Shown here piece by piece: positions 16,327 to 24,482 of a DNA stretch of 24,482 nucleotides. The stretch is from Alphaproteobacteria bacterium (lineage in GTDB: Bacteria; Pseudomonadota; Alphaproteobacteria; Rhodospirillales; Magnetospirillaceae). The notes below the pieces were generated by a model. That model did not search any database, had not been told where the DNA came from, and saw nothing but the letters and a program-made list of their open reading frames with translations. Made by a program: the position numbers and the translations under genes. Each line of letters starts with the position of its first letter. Positions within the stretch are counted from its first letter, which is position 1. The stretch lies in contig JADFZP010000003.1 in the NCBI GenBank assembly GCA_015232485.1, forward strand, positions 1-24,482, in the 5' to 3' direction.

Positions 16327-17121
16327 ATGGACGATAGCGCTCCGATCCTGGAGACACGCGCCATTTCGCTCGGATTCGGCGGCGTTCGCGCGCTGTCCGA
16401 CGTTTCGTTCCGCGTCGAGACCGGCGAAATCTTCTCGATCATCGGCCCCAACGGCGCCGGGAAGACTTCGATGCTCAACTGCGTCTCGGGGCGTTACAAG
16501 CCCAACGAGGGGCAGGTGATGTTCAAGGGCCGCGACATCACGCGGCTGACCCCCAATCAGCGCGCCACGCTGGGTTTGGGCCGCACCTTTCAAAATCTCG
16601 CGCTGTTCGGCCATATGTCGGTGCTCGACAACATCATGGTCGGGCGCCACCACCTGATGAAGAACAACTTCCTGACCGGCGGCCTGTACTGGCTGACCGG
16701 CGCGCAGAGGGAAGAAAGCGAGCACCGCCGCCACGTCGAGGACATTATCGACTTCCTCGAGATCAGCCACATCCGCAAGGCGGTGGCCGGCACGCTCCCC
16801 TATGGCCTGCGCAAGCGGGTCGAACTGGCCCGCGCGGTGGCGGTCAGGCCCGATCTGATCCTGCTCGACGAGCCGATGGCCGGCATGAATCTCGAAGAGA
16901 AGGAAGACATGGCCCGCTACATCGTCGACCTGAACGAGGAATGGGGCATGACGGTGATCATGATCGAGCATGACATGGGCGTGGTGATGGACATCTCGCA
17001 TCGCGTGATGGTGTTGGATTTCGGACGCAAGATCGCCGACGGCCTGCCCGACGAGATCATGTCCAACGACCACGTCAAGCGCGCCTATCTCGGTGAAGAC
17101 GACATGGACGAGGTGGCTTGA
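16327..17121 (+). CDS. livG: Branched-chain amino acid/organic-acid ABC transporter ATPase, LivG type
   Basis: One of two ATPases of an HAAT-family ABC importer. The 264-aa product has Walker A GPNGAGKTS (about 40-48), a Q-loop in GLGRTFQNLALFGHMSVLDN, and a LivG-style signature LPYGLRKRVELARAV in place of LSGGQ. Walker B is LILLDEPMAGMN and the H-loop is IEHDMG. NSDHV-type ends are seen here as MSNDHVKRAYLGEDD. The insertion around FLTGGLYWLTGAQREE is usual for LivG. ATG 16327 has GGGAGG at 16314-16319. It opens the cluster and its stop overlaps a possible TTG start of the acyl-CoA synthetase gene. The partner ATPase is livF. Confidence 0.95.
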   Translation: MDDSAPILETRAISLGFGGVRALSDVSFRVETGEIFSIIGPNGAGKTSMLNCVSGRYKPNEGQVMFKGRDITRLTPNQRATLGLGRTFQNLALFGHMSVLDNIMVGRHHLMKNNFLTGGLYWLTGAQREESEHRRHVEDIIDFLEISHIRKAVAGTLPYGLRKRVELARAVAVRPDLILLDEPMAGMNLEEKEDMARYIVDLNEEWGMTVIMIEHDMGVVMDISHRVMVLDFGRKIADGLPDEIMSNDHVKRAYLGEDDMDEVA

Positions 17122-17123
17122 TC

Positions 17124-19064
17124 ATGGAGCCGCAGTACGGCGACGTCGCACGCTACGACACCTTCCCCAAGCTCCTGGCGCACAACGCCGCGAATTGGCC
17201 CACCGAAGTGGCCATGCGCGAGAAGGAGTTTGGAATCTGGAACGAATTCACCTGGGCCGATTACCAGCGCGAGGTGCGCGAGATGGCGCTGGGGCTGCAC
17301 GCCCTGGGCGTCGGACGCGGCGAGGTGGTCGGCCTGATCGGCGCCAATCGGCCGCAATGGGTGTGGGGCGAGATCGCCGCCCACGCGATCGGCGCCATGA
17401 CGCTGGGCATCTACCAGGACGTGATGGGTGACGAGGCGGCCTATCTGGTCGACTACGCCCGCATCCCGGTGATCATCGCCGAGGACGAGGAGCAGGTCGA
17501 CAAGCTGCTCGACATCGCCGACCGCGTCGCCTGCATCCGCCGCATCGTCTATTGCGACGCCCGCGGCATGCGCAAATACGAAGACGACCGCCTGCTGTCG
17601 CTCGACGAGTTGAAGCGCCTGGGCCGCGAACTGCACGACGCCAATCCCGACCTGTACCAGACCGAGGTCGAGGCCGGCAAGGGCTCGGACGTCGCCATCC
17701 TGTGCACCACCTCGGGCACCACCTCGCATCCCAAGATCTCGATGATGCAGGCCGGCCCGTTCCTGCATCACTGCCACGCCTATTTGCAGGCCGACCCCAA
17801 GCTGCCCGACGACGACTACGTCTCGGTGCTGCCGCTGCCTTGGATCATGGAGCAGGTCTACGCGGTGTCGCAGGCGCTGATCAGCCGCATCACGGTGAAC
17901 TTCGTCGAGGAGTCGGAAACCACGATGGCCGATCTGCGCGAGATCGGCCCGACCTTCGTGCTGCTGGCGCCGCGCGTCTGGGAATCGATCGCCGCCGACG
18001 TGCGCGCCCGCATGATGGACGCCACCCGCTTCAAGCAGAAGGTCTTCGAGATCGGCATGAAGCTGGGCATGGATTCGCTGGACCAAGGCCGCCAGTCCAA
18101 GCTGGCCTATCACCTGCTGTTCCGCGCGCTGAAGGATCGGCTGGGCTTTTCCAAGCTGAAATCGGCGGCCACCGGCGGCGCCGCGATGGGGCCGGACACC
18201 TTCCGCTTCTTCCAGGCGATGGGCGTGCCGCTGCGCCAGCTTTACGGCCAGACCGAACTGGCCGGCGCCTACACCATCCACCGCGCCGACGACATCGACT
18301 TCGACTCGGTGGGCAAGCCGTTCGAGAATTCCGAGATCCGCATCGACAACCCCGACAAGGTGGGCGTGGGCGAGATCGTGGCGCGCACCTCGGGCATGAT
18401 GCTGGGCTATTACAAAAACGAAGAGGCGACCAAGGCCGAGATCGCCGACGGCTGGATGCGCACCGGCGACGCCGGCTACATCAAGCCCGAGAACGGCCAT
18501 CTGGTGGTCATCGACCGGGTCAAGGATCTGGCGGTCACCTCGGAAGGGGTGCGCTTCTCGCCGCAATTCATCGAGAACAAGCTGAAATTCTCGCCCTTCG
18601 TCGGCGAGGCGGTGATCCTGGGGCGCGACCAGCCCTATCTGACGGCGATCATCTGCATGCGCTGGTCGATCGTTTCGAAATGGGCCGAGCAGCGCGCCAT
18701 CGCCTTCACCAACTACTCGAACCTCGCGACCCAGCCGCAGGTCTACAAGCTGCTGCGCGCCGAGGTCGAGAAGGTCAACGCCACGCTGCCGGACGCGCAG
18801 CGCATCCAGAAATTCGTGCTGCTCTACAAGGAACTCGACGCCGACGACGGCGAGTTGACGCGCACCCGCAAGGTGCGCCGCGCGGTGATCGCCGACAAAT
18901 ACGCCGACATCATCAACGCGCTTTATTCCGACACGGGCAGCGTCCACGTCGACACCACCATCACCTTCCAGGACGGCACCAAATCGCGCATCGTCACCGA
19001 TCTGGTGGTCGAGCGGCTGGGTGACGGAAAGCCGGCCCGCGAGCCCCAAGTCGCGGCCGAATAG
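17124..19064 (+). CDS. AMP-forming acyl-CoA synthetase, long-chain (FadD/ACSL-like) type
   Basis: Adenylate-forming enzyme that activates a carboxylic acid to its CoA thioester with ATP. The 646-aa product has the phosphate-binding motif TSGTTSHPK (Ser in place of the usual Gly at the sixth position), YGQTELAG (A5), GWMRTGDAGY (A7), DRVKDLAVTSEGVRFSP (A8) and the C-terminal TRTRKVRR with the A10 lysine. The long insertion between A3 and A5 and the total length resemble eukaryotic-type long-chain ligases more than medium-chain ones. Its position between livG and livH, with almost no spacing, indicates that the transporter's cargo is its substrate. ATG 17124 is 2 bp past the livG stop; TTG 17118 is an alternative. 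Substrate chain length or aromaticity cannot be read from sequence. Confidence 0.9.
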   Translation: MEPQYGDVARYDTFPKLLAHNAANWPTEVAMREKEFGIWNEFTWADYQREVREMALGLHALGVGRGEVVGLIGANRPQWVWGEIAAHAIGAMTLGIYQDVMGDEAAYLVDYARIPVIIAEDEEQVDKLLDIADRVACIRRIVYCDARGMRKYEDDRLLSLDELKRLGRELHDANPDLYQTEVEAGKGSDVAILCTTSGTTSHPKISMMQAGPFLHHCHAYLQADPKLPDDDYVSVLPLPWIMEQVYAVSQALISRITVNFVEESETTMADLREIGPTFVLLAPRVWESIAADVRARMMDATRFKQKVFEIGMKLGMDSLDQGRQSKLAYHLLFRALKDRLGFSKLKSAATGGAAMGPDTFRFFQAMGVPLRQLYGQTELAGAYTIHRADDIDFDSVGKPFENSEIRIDNPDKVGVGEIVARTSGMMLGYYKNEEATKAEIADGWMRTGDAGYIKPENGHLVVIDRVKDLAVTSEGVRFSPQFIENKLKFSPFVGEAVILGRDQPYLTAIICMRWSIVSKWAEQRAIAFTNYSNLATQPQVYKLLRAEVEKVNATLPDAQRIQKFVLLYKELDADDGELTRTRKVRRAVIADKYADIINALYSDTGSVHVDTTITFQDGTKSRIVTDLVVERLGDGKPAREPQVAAE

Positions 19065-19080
19065 GAAAGGACGAACCCTC

Positions 19081-19974
19081 ATGAACTGGGATTTCCTGTT
19101 CCAGCTCGCCGTCAACGGCATCATCGTCGGCACGCTTTATGGCGTTGTCGCCATGTGCTTCGTGCTGATCTACAAGTCGACGCAGGTGGTGAACTTCGCC
19201 CAGGGCGAGTTCATGCTGATCGGCGCGTGGGTCTGCTGGGCGCTTCTGGTCCATTTCCATCTGCCCTTCTGGCTGGGCTTCCTGGTGACGCTCGCCTTCA
19301 TGATGGCGTTCGGCGTCCTGCTCCAGGTGGTGGTGCTCAGACCGATGATCGGCGAGCCGATCATCTCGATCATCATGGTCACCATCGGGCTGTCCTTGTT
19401 CTTCCAGGCCGCGATGAAGTGGATGTTCGGCGTCAACGCGCAGAACTTCCCGCGGGTCTTCGAAGCCGACAGCGTCGACATCTTCGGACTTAGCGTGCAG
19501 CCCGCCTATCTGATGAGCTTCGTCATCTCGATCCTGGTGATGGCCGGCTTCTTCTACTTCTTCAAGTTCTCGCGCTTCGGGCTGGCCATGCGCGCCACCG
19601 CCTTCAATCAGCAGGTGGCGCAAAGCCTGGGCATCTCGGTCAAAAGCGTGTTCGCGATGGCCTGGGCCATCTCGGCGATGGTCTCGGCGCTGGCCGGCGT
19701 GGTGGTCGGCATGGTCAACGGCGTGTCCTCGGCCCTGTCCTTCATCGGCATCAAGGTGTTCCCGGCGGTGATCCTGGGCGGGCTCGACTCGATCGTCGGC
19801 GCGGTGGCGGGCGGCCTGATCATCGGCCTGCTCGAGAACTTCGCCGAATTCGCCGATGGCCAATACTTCCATTGGGGCAACATGTATTCCATCGCGCCCT
19901 TCTGGGTGCTGATCATCATCCTGGTCATCAAGCCCTACGGCTTGTTCGGCACCAAGAACATCGAGCGGGTCTAG
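19081..19974 (+). CDS. livH: ABC transporter permease, LivH type
   Basis: Inner-membrane permease of the HAAT importer. The 297-aa product is almost all hydrophobic segments, beginning MNWDFLFQLAVNGIIVGTLY. It has the LivH landmarks LIYKSTQVVNFAQGEFMLIGAW near the N-terminus and the cytoplasmic loop FSRFGLAMRATAFNQQVAQSLGI that contacts the ATPase. GIKVFPAVILGGLDSIVGAV is the C-terminal family motif. ATG 19081 follows GGAAAGGA at 19063-19070; in-frame upstream sequence belongs to the end of the synthetase gene in another frame. The stop is 3 bp from the livM ATG. Confidence 0.95.
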   Translation: MNWDFLFQLAVNGIIVGTLYGVVAMCFVLIYKSTQVVNFAQGEFMLIGAWVCWALLVHFHLPFWLGFLVTLAFMMAFGVLLQVVVLRPMIGEPIISIIMVTIGLSLFFQAAMKWMFGVNAQNFPRVFEADSVDIFGLSVQPAYLMSFVISILVMAGFFYFFKFSRFGLAMRATAFNQQVAQSLGISVKSVFAMAWAISAMVSALAGVVVGMVNGVSSALSFIGIKVFPAVILGGLDSIVGAVAGGLIIGLLENFAEFADGQYFHWGNMYSIAPFWVLIIILVIKPYGLFGTKNIERV

Positions 19975-19977
19975 ACC

Positions 19978-21045
19978 ATGGCGCAGATGAGCCTTCGCCC
20001 CTGCGGCGACTTCCGTACGACGTACCGCCAGGACAAAACCATCTTCGACACGCGCAACAGCCGCGTCGCGATGGCGATCTTCCTGGTCTTCGCCTTCATG
20101 GGGCCGCTTTATCTCGATCCCTACCAGATGAGTCTGGCGATCCAGATCTGCTATTACGGCATCGCGGCGCTGGGATTGAACATCCTGGTCGGCTTCACCG
20201 GGCAGATCTCGCTGGGTCACGCGGCGTTCTTCGGCTTTGGCGCCTTCTCGTCGGCGTGGCTGAACAACACCACCGGCATCCCGGTGTTTTTGACCGTGCC
20301 GCTGGCCGGGCTGATGACCACGGCGGTGGGCCTGTTCTTCGGCGCCCCGGCGGCCCGCATCAAGGGGCTTTATCTGGCGATCGCCACCCTGGCCTCGCAG
20401 TTCATCCTGGAAGACTTCCTGGTGCGCGCCGAGTGGTTCACCGGCGGCTCGTCGGGCTCGCCGGCCGGGCCGGTGTCGCTGTTCGGCTTCGAGTTGAACA
20501 ATGACGGCCGCTACTACATCTTCGCGCTGGCTTGGTGCGTCGTGATGTACATCCTGGGCGCCAATCTGATGCGCTCGCGCGACGGCCGCGCCTTCGTCGC
20601 GGTGCGCGACCATTACCTGTCGGCCGAGGTGATGGGCATCAACCTCGCCAAATACCGCATCCTGTCCTTCGGCATCTCGTCCTTCTTCGCCGGCATCGGC
20701 GGAGCCCTGTACGCGCATTATCTGGGCTTCGTTTCGGCCGAGGGCTTCACGATCCTCTTGTCGATTCAATTCCTTGGGATGATCATCATCGGCGGACTGG
20801 GCTCGGTGATGGGCAGCATGATGGGCACGGTCTTCATGGTGCTGCTGCCCGAGGCGATGAAGATGCTGGCCGACGGCATGCAGGCGATGGGCGATATCCC
20901 CAGCCTGCGCGACAATCTCGACTTCTTGCGCGAAATGTCGATCGGCATGGCGATCATCCTGTTCCTGGTGTTCGAGCCCGACGGCCTCGCCCACCGCTGG
21001 CGGCTGGTCAAGTCGTACTGGAAGCTCTATCCGTTCTCGTATTAA
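19978..21045 (+). CDS. livM: ABC transporter permease, LivM type
   Basis: Second permease of the importer, 355 aa. After a hydrophilic N-terminus of about 35 residues (MAQMSLRPCGDFRTTYRQDK) come the hydrophobic segments and the LivM motifs. These are YYGIAALGLNILVGFTGQIS and LGHAAFFGFGAFS, KGLYLAIATLASQFIL, and the ATPase-contact loop RDGRAFVAVRDHYLSAEVMGI. The end has LLSIQFLGMIIIGGLGSVMGSMMG and LFLVFEPDGLAHRW. Start ATG 19978 is 3 bp after the livH stop, so translation is probably coupled. Confidence 0.95.
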   Translation: MAQMSLRPCGDFRTTYRQDKTIFDTRNSRVAMAIFLVFAFMGPLYLDPYQMSLAIQICYYGIAALGLNILVGFTGQISLGHAAFFGFGAFSSAWLNNTTGIPVFLTVPLAGLMTTAVGLFFGAPAARIKGLYLAIATLASQFILEDFLVRAEWFTGGSSGSPAGPVSLFGFELNNDGRYYIFALAWCVVMYILGANLMRSRDGRAFVAVRDHYLSAEVMGINLAKYRILSFGISSFFAGIGGALYAHYLGFVSAEGFTILLSIQFLGMIIIGGLGSVMGSMMGTVFMVLLPEAMKMLADGMQAMGDIPSLRDNLDFLREMSIGMAIILFLVFEPDGLAHRWRLVKSYWKLYPFSY

Positions 21046-21088
21046 TGCCGAACGGCACAAACAACCAAAAGTCAAGGAGACGACAAGA

Positions 21089-22333
21089 ATGAAGAAACTC
21101 TCGACCCTGGCCTGCACCGCGGTGCTGGCCGCCGGCGCCGCCGGCACCGCGTCCGCCGCGGACAGCGTCTTCGTCGGCCATCTGGCCGACTATACCGGCG
21201 CGACGGCGTTCGTCGGCAAGTTCTACGGCGCGGGCGTGCGCGACGCGCTGTCCTACATCAACAAGCATGGCGGCCTGTCGGGCACCAAACTGGAATTCGA
21301 GACGGTCGACTATTCCTATCAGGTGCCGCGCGCCATCTCGCAGTACAAGAAGTGGCTGTCGGACAACTCGATGACCGCCATGCAGGGCTGGGGCACCGGC
21401 GACACCGAGGCGCTGATCGACTTCGTGGCCAAGGACCAGGTTCCCGTCTGGTCGGCGTCCTATTCGGGCCATCTGACCGATCCGACCGGCAAGAACGCCA
21501 AGACCAAGAAGCCCGCCCCCTACAACTTCTTCTACGGCCCCAGCTATTCCGACGCCTGCCGCGCCCTGGTGCGTTGGGCGGCCGACGACTGGAAGGCCAA
21601 GGGCAAGACCGGCGCCCCCAAGTTCATCCACATGGGCGACAACCACCCCTATCCGAACGCCCCCAAGGAAGCCTGTGGCGAATACGCCCAGGAACTGGGC
21701 TTCGTGGTGCTGCCGCCGGTGGTGGTGTCGCTGAAGCCGGGCGATTTCAAGGCGCAGTGCCTGACCGTCAAGGAGGCCGCCGCCGACTACGCCTATATGG
21801 CCAATCTGGGCGGTTCGGTGGTCTCGCTGCTCAAGTCCTGCGACACGGTCGGTCTGGGCGCGCAGTTCATGACCAACATCTGGGGCGCCGATCGCTTCAC
21901 CATCGAAGCGGCGGGCGACTCGGCCAAGAACATCATCTTCCCGGCGGCGACCGCCTTCTGGACCGACGACGCGCCCGGCCTCGCCCTGGTGCGTGAAGTG
22001 TCCAAGGAATCCGACCCCGACGCCAAGGAATACCGCACCCACCACTACATCCGCGGCATCTGCTCGGCCTTCTACATGAAGGAGGCGATGGAGTGGGCCA
22101 AGGTCAATGGCGGCATCACCGGCCCCAACGTCAAGAAGGGCATGTACGCCAAGAAGGATTGGGTGCCCAAGGGCCTGGACGGCGTGTGCCTGCCCTCGAC
22201 CTGGACCGAGACGGACCACCGCGGCAACCTGACGGTCAACATCTACAAGGGCAGCTTCAACGCCGGCGCCGCGAAGATCGAGAAGGTCACCTCGGTCTCG
22301 CTGCCGCGTCGTGACGACTGGCTGGGCTACTAA
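21089..22333 (+). CDS. Periplasmic substrate-binding protein of the HAAT ABC transporter
   Basis: The 414-aa product begins with a Sec signal peptide MKKLSTLACTAVLAAGAAG followed by TASA, with cleavage expected before ADSVFVGHLADYTG. The mature part is a type I periplasmic binding fold (Peripla_BP_6-like): GAGVRDALSYINKHGGLSGT is the first helix/loop found in LivJ/LivK relatives. At over 390 mature residues it is longer than LivJ/K (about 345). It is rich in aromatic residues (WGTGDTEALIDF, YNFFYGPSYSD, HMGDNHPYPNAP), which suggests a ligand other than leucine. A ribosome site AAGGAG at 21074-21079 precedes ATG 21089. A strong terminator follows at 22342-22374, so this protein is probably made in excess over the downstream genes. 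Confidence 0.92.
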   Translation: MKKLSTLACTAVLAAGAAGTASAADSVFVGHLADYTGATAFVGKFYGAGVRDALSYINKHGGLSGTKLEFETVDYSYQVPRAISQYKKWLSDNSMTAMQGWGTGDTEALIDFVAKDQVPVWSASYSGHLTDPTGKNAKTKKPAPYNFFYGPSYSDACRALVRWAADDWKAKGKTGAPKFIHMGDNHPYPNAPKEACGEYAQELGFVVLPPVVVSLKPGDFKAQCLTVKEAAADYAYMANLGGSVVSLLKSCDTVGLGAQFMTNIWGADRFTIEAAGDSAKNIIFPAATAFWTDDAPGLALVREVSKESDPDAKEYRTHHYIRGICSAFYMKEAMEWAKVNGGITGPNVKKGMYAKKDWVPKGLDGVCLPSTWTETDHRGNLTVNIYKGSFNAGAAKIEKVTSVSLPRRDDWLGY

Positions 22334-22341
22334 GGCGATAC

Positions 22342-22374
22342 CGGCGGGCGCTCGTCGCGGGCGCCCGCCGTTTT
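22342..22374 (+). terminator. Intrinsic terminator between the binding-protein gene and livF
   Basis: A perfect 10-bp stem (CGGCGGGCGC 22342-22351 with GCGCCCGCCG 22361-22370) encloses a 9-nt loop and is followed by TTTT at 22371-22374. It starts 9 bp past the stop of the binding protein. Because livF is needed by the same transporter and follows 63 bp downstream of that stop, the terminator is probably partial or livF has its own promoter. Confidence 0.8.
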
Positions 22375-22396
22375 CCAAGCCAACATAACGGAGCAC

Positions 22397-23224
<828 letters not shown>

Positions 23225-23297
23225 AGAAACCCGCATCGACCAAAGAACCCTCGCCCGGCGGGCGGGGGATGCCGCAACTCGCGCTTCGAGGACTGTG

Positions 23298-24482
23298 ATG
23301 GCCGACTTTTACGACACGCTCGAGACCCGTCATCCCGATCTGCGCGAGCTGCATCTGTTCTCGGCCCTGCGCGAGCAGCTTGGCCACGCGCGCAAGCGTT
23401 CGCCCTATTTCGCCCGCCTGCTGGCCGACATCCAGCCCGAGTCGGTGGCCGACCGCCAGGCGCTCGCCGCCCTGCCGGTGACCCGCAAATCGGCGCTGAT
23501 CGAGTCGCAGCGCGCGCTGCCGCCGTTCGGCGGCATGACCACCGTGCCGGTCGGCGATCTGGGCCGCGTGTTCCAGTCGCCCGGCCCGATCTACGATCCG
23601 GAAGCCAAGCGCGCCGACTACTGGCGCATGGCGCGCGCCCTCTACGCGGCCGGCTTCCGCCGCGGCAATCTGGCGCACAACTGCTTCTCCTATCATTTCA
23701 CGCCGGCCGGCTCGATGTTCGAAAGCGGCGCCATGGCGATCGGCTGCGCGGTCTTCCCGGCCGGCGTCGGCAACACCGAATCGCAGGCCCGCGCCGTCGC
23801 CGATCTGCGGCCCGACGGCTATATCGGCACGCCGTCCTTCCTCAAGATCATCCTGGAGAAGGCGCGGGACCTCGGCCTCGACTGCTCGTCCTTGACCAAG
23901 GGCATGGTCTCGGGCGAGGCGCTGCCGCCCAGCTTGCGGGCCGAGTTGAAGGCGATGGGGGTGTCCGTGCTGCAATGCTACGGCACCGCCGACATCGGCC
24001 TGATCGCCTACGAATCCGAATCGGTCGAGGGTATGATCGCAGACGAGGGCGTGATCCTGGAAATCGTCCGCCCCGGCACCGGCGACCCGGTGCCCGAGGG
24101 CGAGGTGGGCGAGGTGCTGGTCACCACGCTGAACCCCGACTACCCGCTGATCCGCTTCGCGACCGGCGACCTGTCGGCCGTGCTGCCCGGCCGCAGCCCG
24201 TGCGGCCGCACCAACATGCGGATCAAGGGCTGGATGGGCCGCGCCGACCAGACCACCAAGGTCAAGGGCATGTTCGTCCATCCCGAGCAGGTCGCCGAGG
24301 TCGTCAAGCGCCATCCCGAAATCGCTCGCGCCCGGCTGGTCGTCACCCGCGAGGACGGCAACGACGCGATGACCCTGAAGTGCGAAACCACCGGCCCGAC
24401 CGCCGGCCTCGCCGCCAAGCTGGCCGAGACCATGCAGGCCGTGATGAAGCTGAAGGGCCGCGCCGAGACCGTTCCGGCCGGC
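23298..24482 (+). CDS. Phenylacetate-CoA ligase (PaaK)-family adenylate-forming enzyme (3' partial)
   Basis: The frame from ATG 23298 (GAGGA at 23287-23291 as ribosome site) stays open to the window end, giving 395 residues; PaaK-type ligases have about 430, so little is missing. It is recognised by YGTADIGLIAYE (A5), RFATGDLSAVLPG (A7) and the PaaK-type GRADQTTKVKGMFVHPEQVAEVV (A8). The N-terminal helix region (LREQLGHARKRSPYFARLL) and LAALPVTRKSALIESQR also fit. The usual Gly/Ser/Thr-rich phosphate loop (SSGTTGKP) is replaced by VFQSPGPIYDPE, so ATP phosphate binding must differ or the protein belongs to a PaaK-like subgroup. Next to an acyl-CoA synthetase and an HAAT importer it probably activates an imported acid. 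The substrate is not established. Confidence 0.85.
   Translation, partial: MADFYDTLETRHPDLRELHLFSALREQLGHARKRSPYFARLLADIQPESVADRQALAALPVTRKSALIESQRALPPFGGMTTVPVGDLGRVFQSPGPIYDPEAKRADYWRMARALYAAGFRRGNLAHNCFSYHFTPAGSMFESGAMAIGCAVFPAGVGNTESQARAVADLRPDGYIGTPSFLKIILEKARDLGLDCSSLTKGMVSGEALPPSLRAELKAMGVSVLQCYGTADIGLIAYESESVEGMIADEGVILEIVRPGTGDPVPEGEVGEVLVTTLNPDYPLIRFATGDLSAVLPGRSPCGRTNMRIKGWMGRADQTTKVKGMFVHPEQVAEVVKRHPEIARARLVVTREDGNDAMTLKCETTGPTAGLAAKLAETMQAVMKLKGRAETVPAG

Noticed and set aside
16166..16327. 53-aa Arg-rich ORF directly ahead of livG, with TGA overlapping its ATG
   Set aside because: The coupling arrangement is attractive, but there is no ribosome site, the product looks like translated non-coding G+C-rich DNA, and it spans the likely promoter.

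Overview
The window is high-GC bacterial chromosome; backbone lines such as 8881-8940 count about 75% G+C. Its gene content points to an alphaproteobacterium of the Rhodospirillales/Magnetospirillum type. The pointers are the ispH-thrB-rnhA order, a glycine riboswitch ahead of gcvT-gcvH with split gcvPA/gcvPB, a DivK-like receiver, and a Liv-type transporter with built-in acyl-CoA ligases. The taxonomic placement is inference from gene content and composition, not from a marker gene.

Layout. (1) 1-383: 3' end of a DsbD/ScsB-type thiol-disulfide reductase. (2) 384-2293: an A+T-richer insert with an intrinsic terminator, a 56-codon acidic ORF and a 511-aa protein with a papain/C39-like Cys-His-Asp pattern. 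(3) 2317-4675, minus: rnhA, thrB, ispH. (4) 4800-5557: a double-CDGSH iron-sulfur protein overlapping a lipoprotein gene. (5) 5577-10305: glycine cleavage operon under a tandem glycine riboswitch, with a long REP-like palindrome between gcvH and gcvPA. (6) 10446-10838: single-domain response regulator. (7) 10876-11718: a second lower-GC insert, with a dyad-symmetric leader, a 47-aa ORF and, starting on the next base, a 196-aa protein with PARP/ADP-ribosyltransferase-like motifs. (8) 11729-13252, minus: MASE3-type membrane histidine kinase. (9) 13340-16024, minus: aconitase. (10) 16327-24482: livG, long-chain-type acyl-CoA synthetase, livH, livM, periplasmic binding protein, livF and a PaaK-like CoA ligase running off the window.

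How the genes work together. The gcv operon is a complete T-H-P(alpha/beta) glycine decarboxylase set that would be switched on by glycine through the riboswitch. The liv cluster looks like a catabolic unit: an HAAT-type ABC importer for an organic acid, with two adenylate-forming enzymes that would trap the imported acid as a CoA thioester. Its substrate cannot be read from the sequence.

The best candidates for an undescribed system are the two lower-GC inserts. Each pairs a tiny acidic ORF, too short for most gene callers, with a larger putative effector directly behind it: 47 aa plus an ADP-ribosyltransferase-like protein, and 56 aa plus a cysteine-peptidase-like protein. Both look like toxin-antitoxin or defence-type two-gene modules set into a housekeeping backbone. 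That role is inferred from architecture, motifs and composition only.
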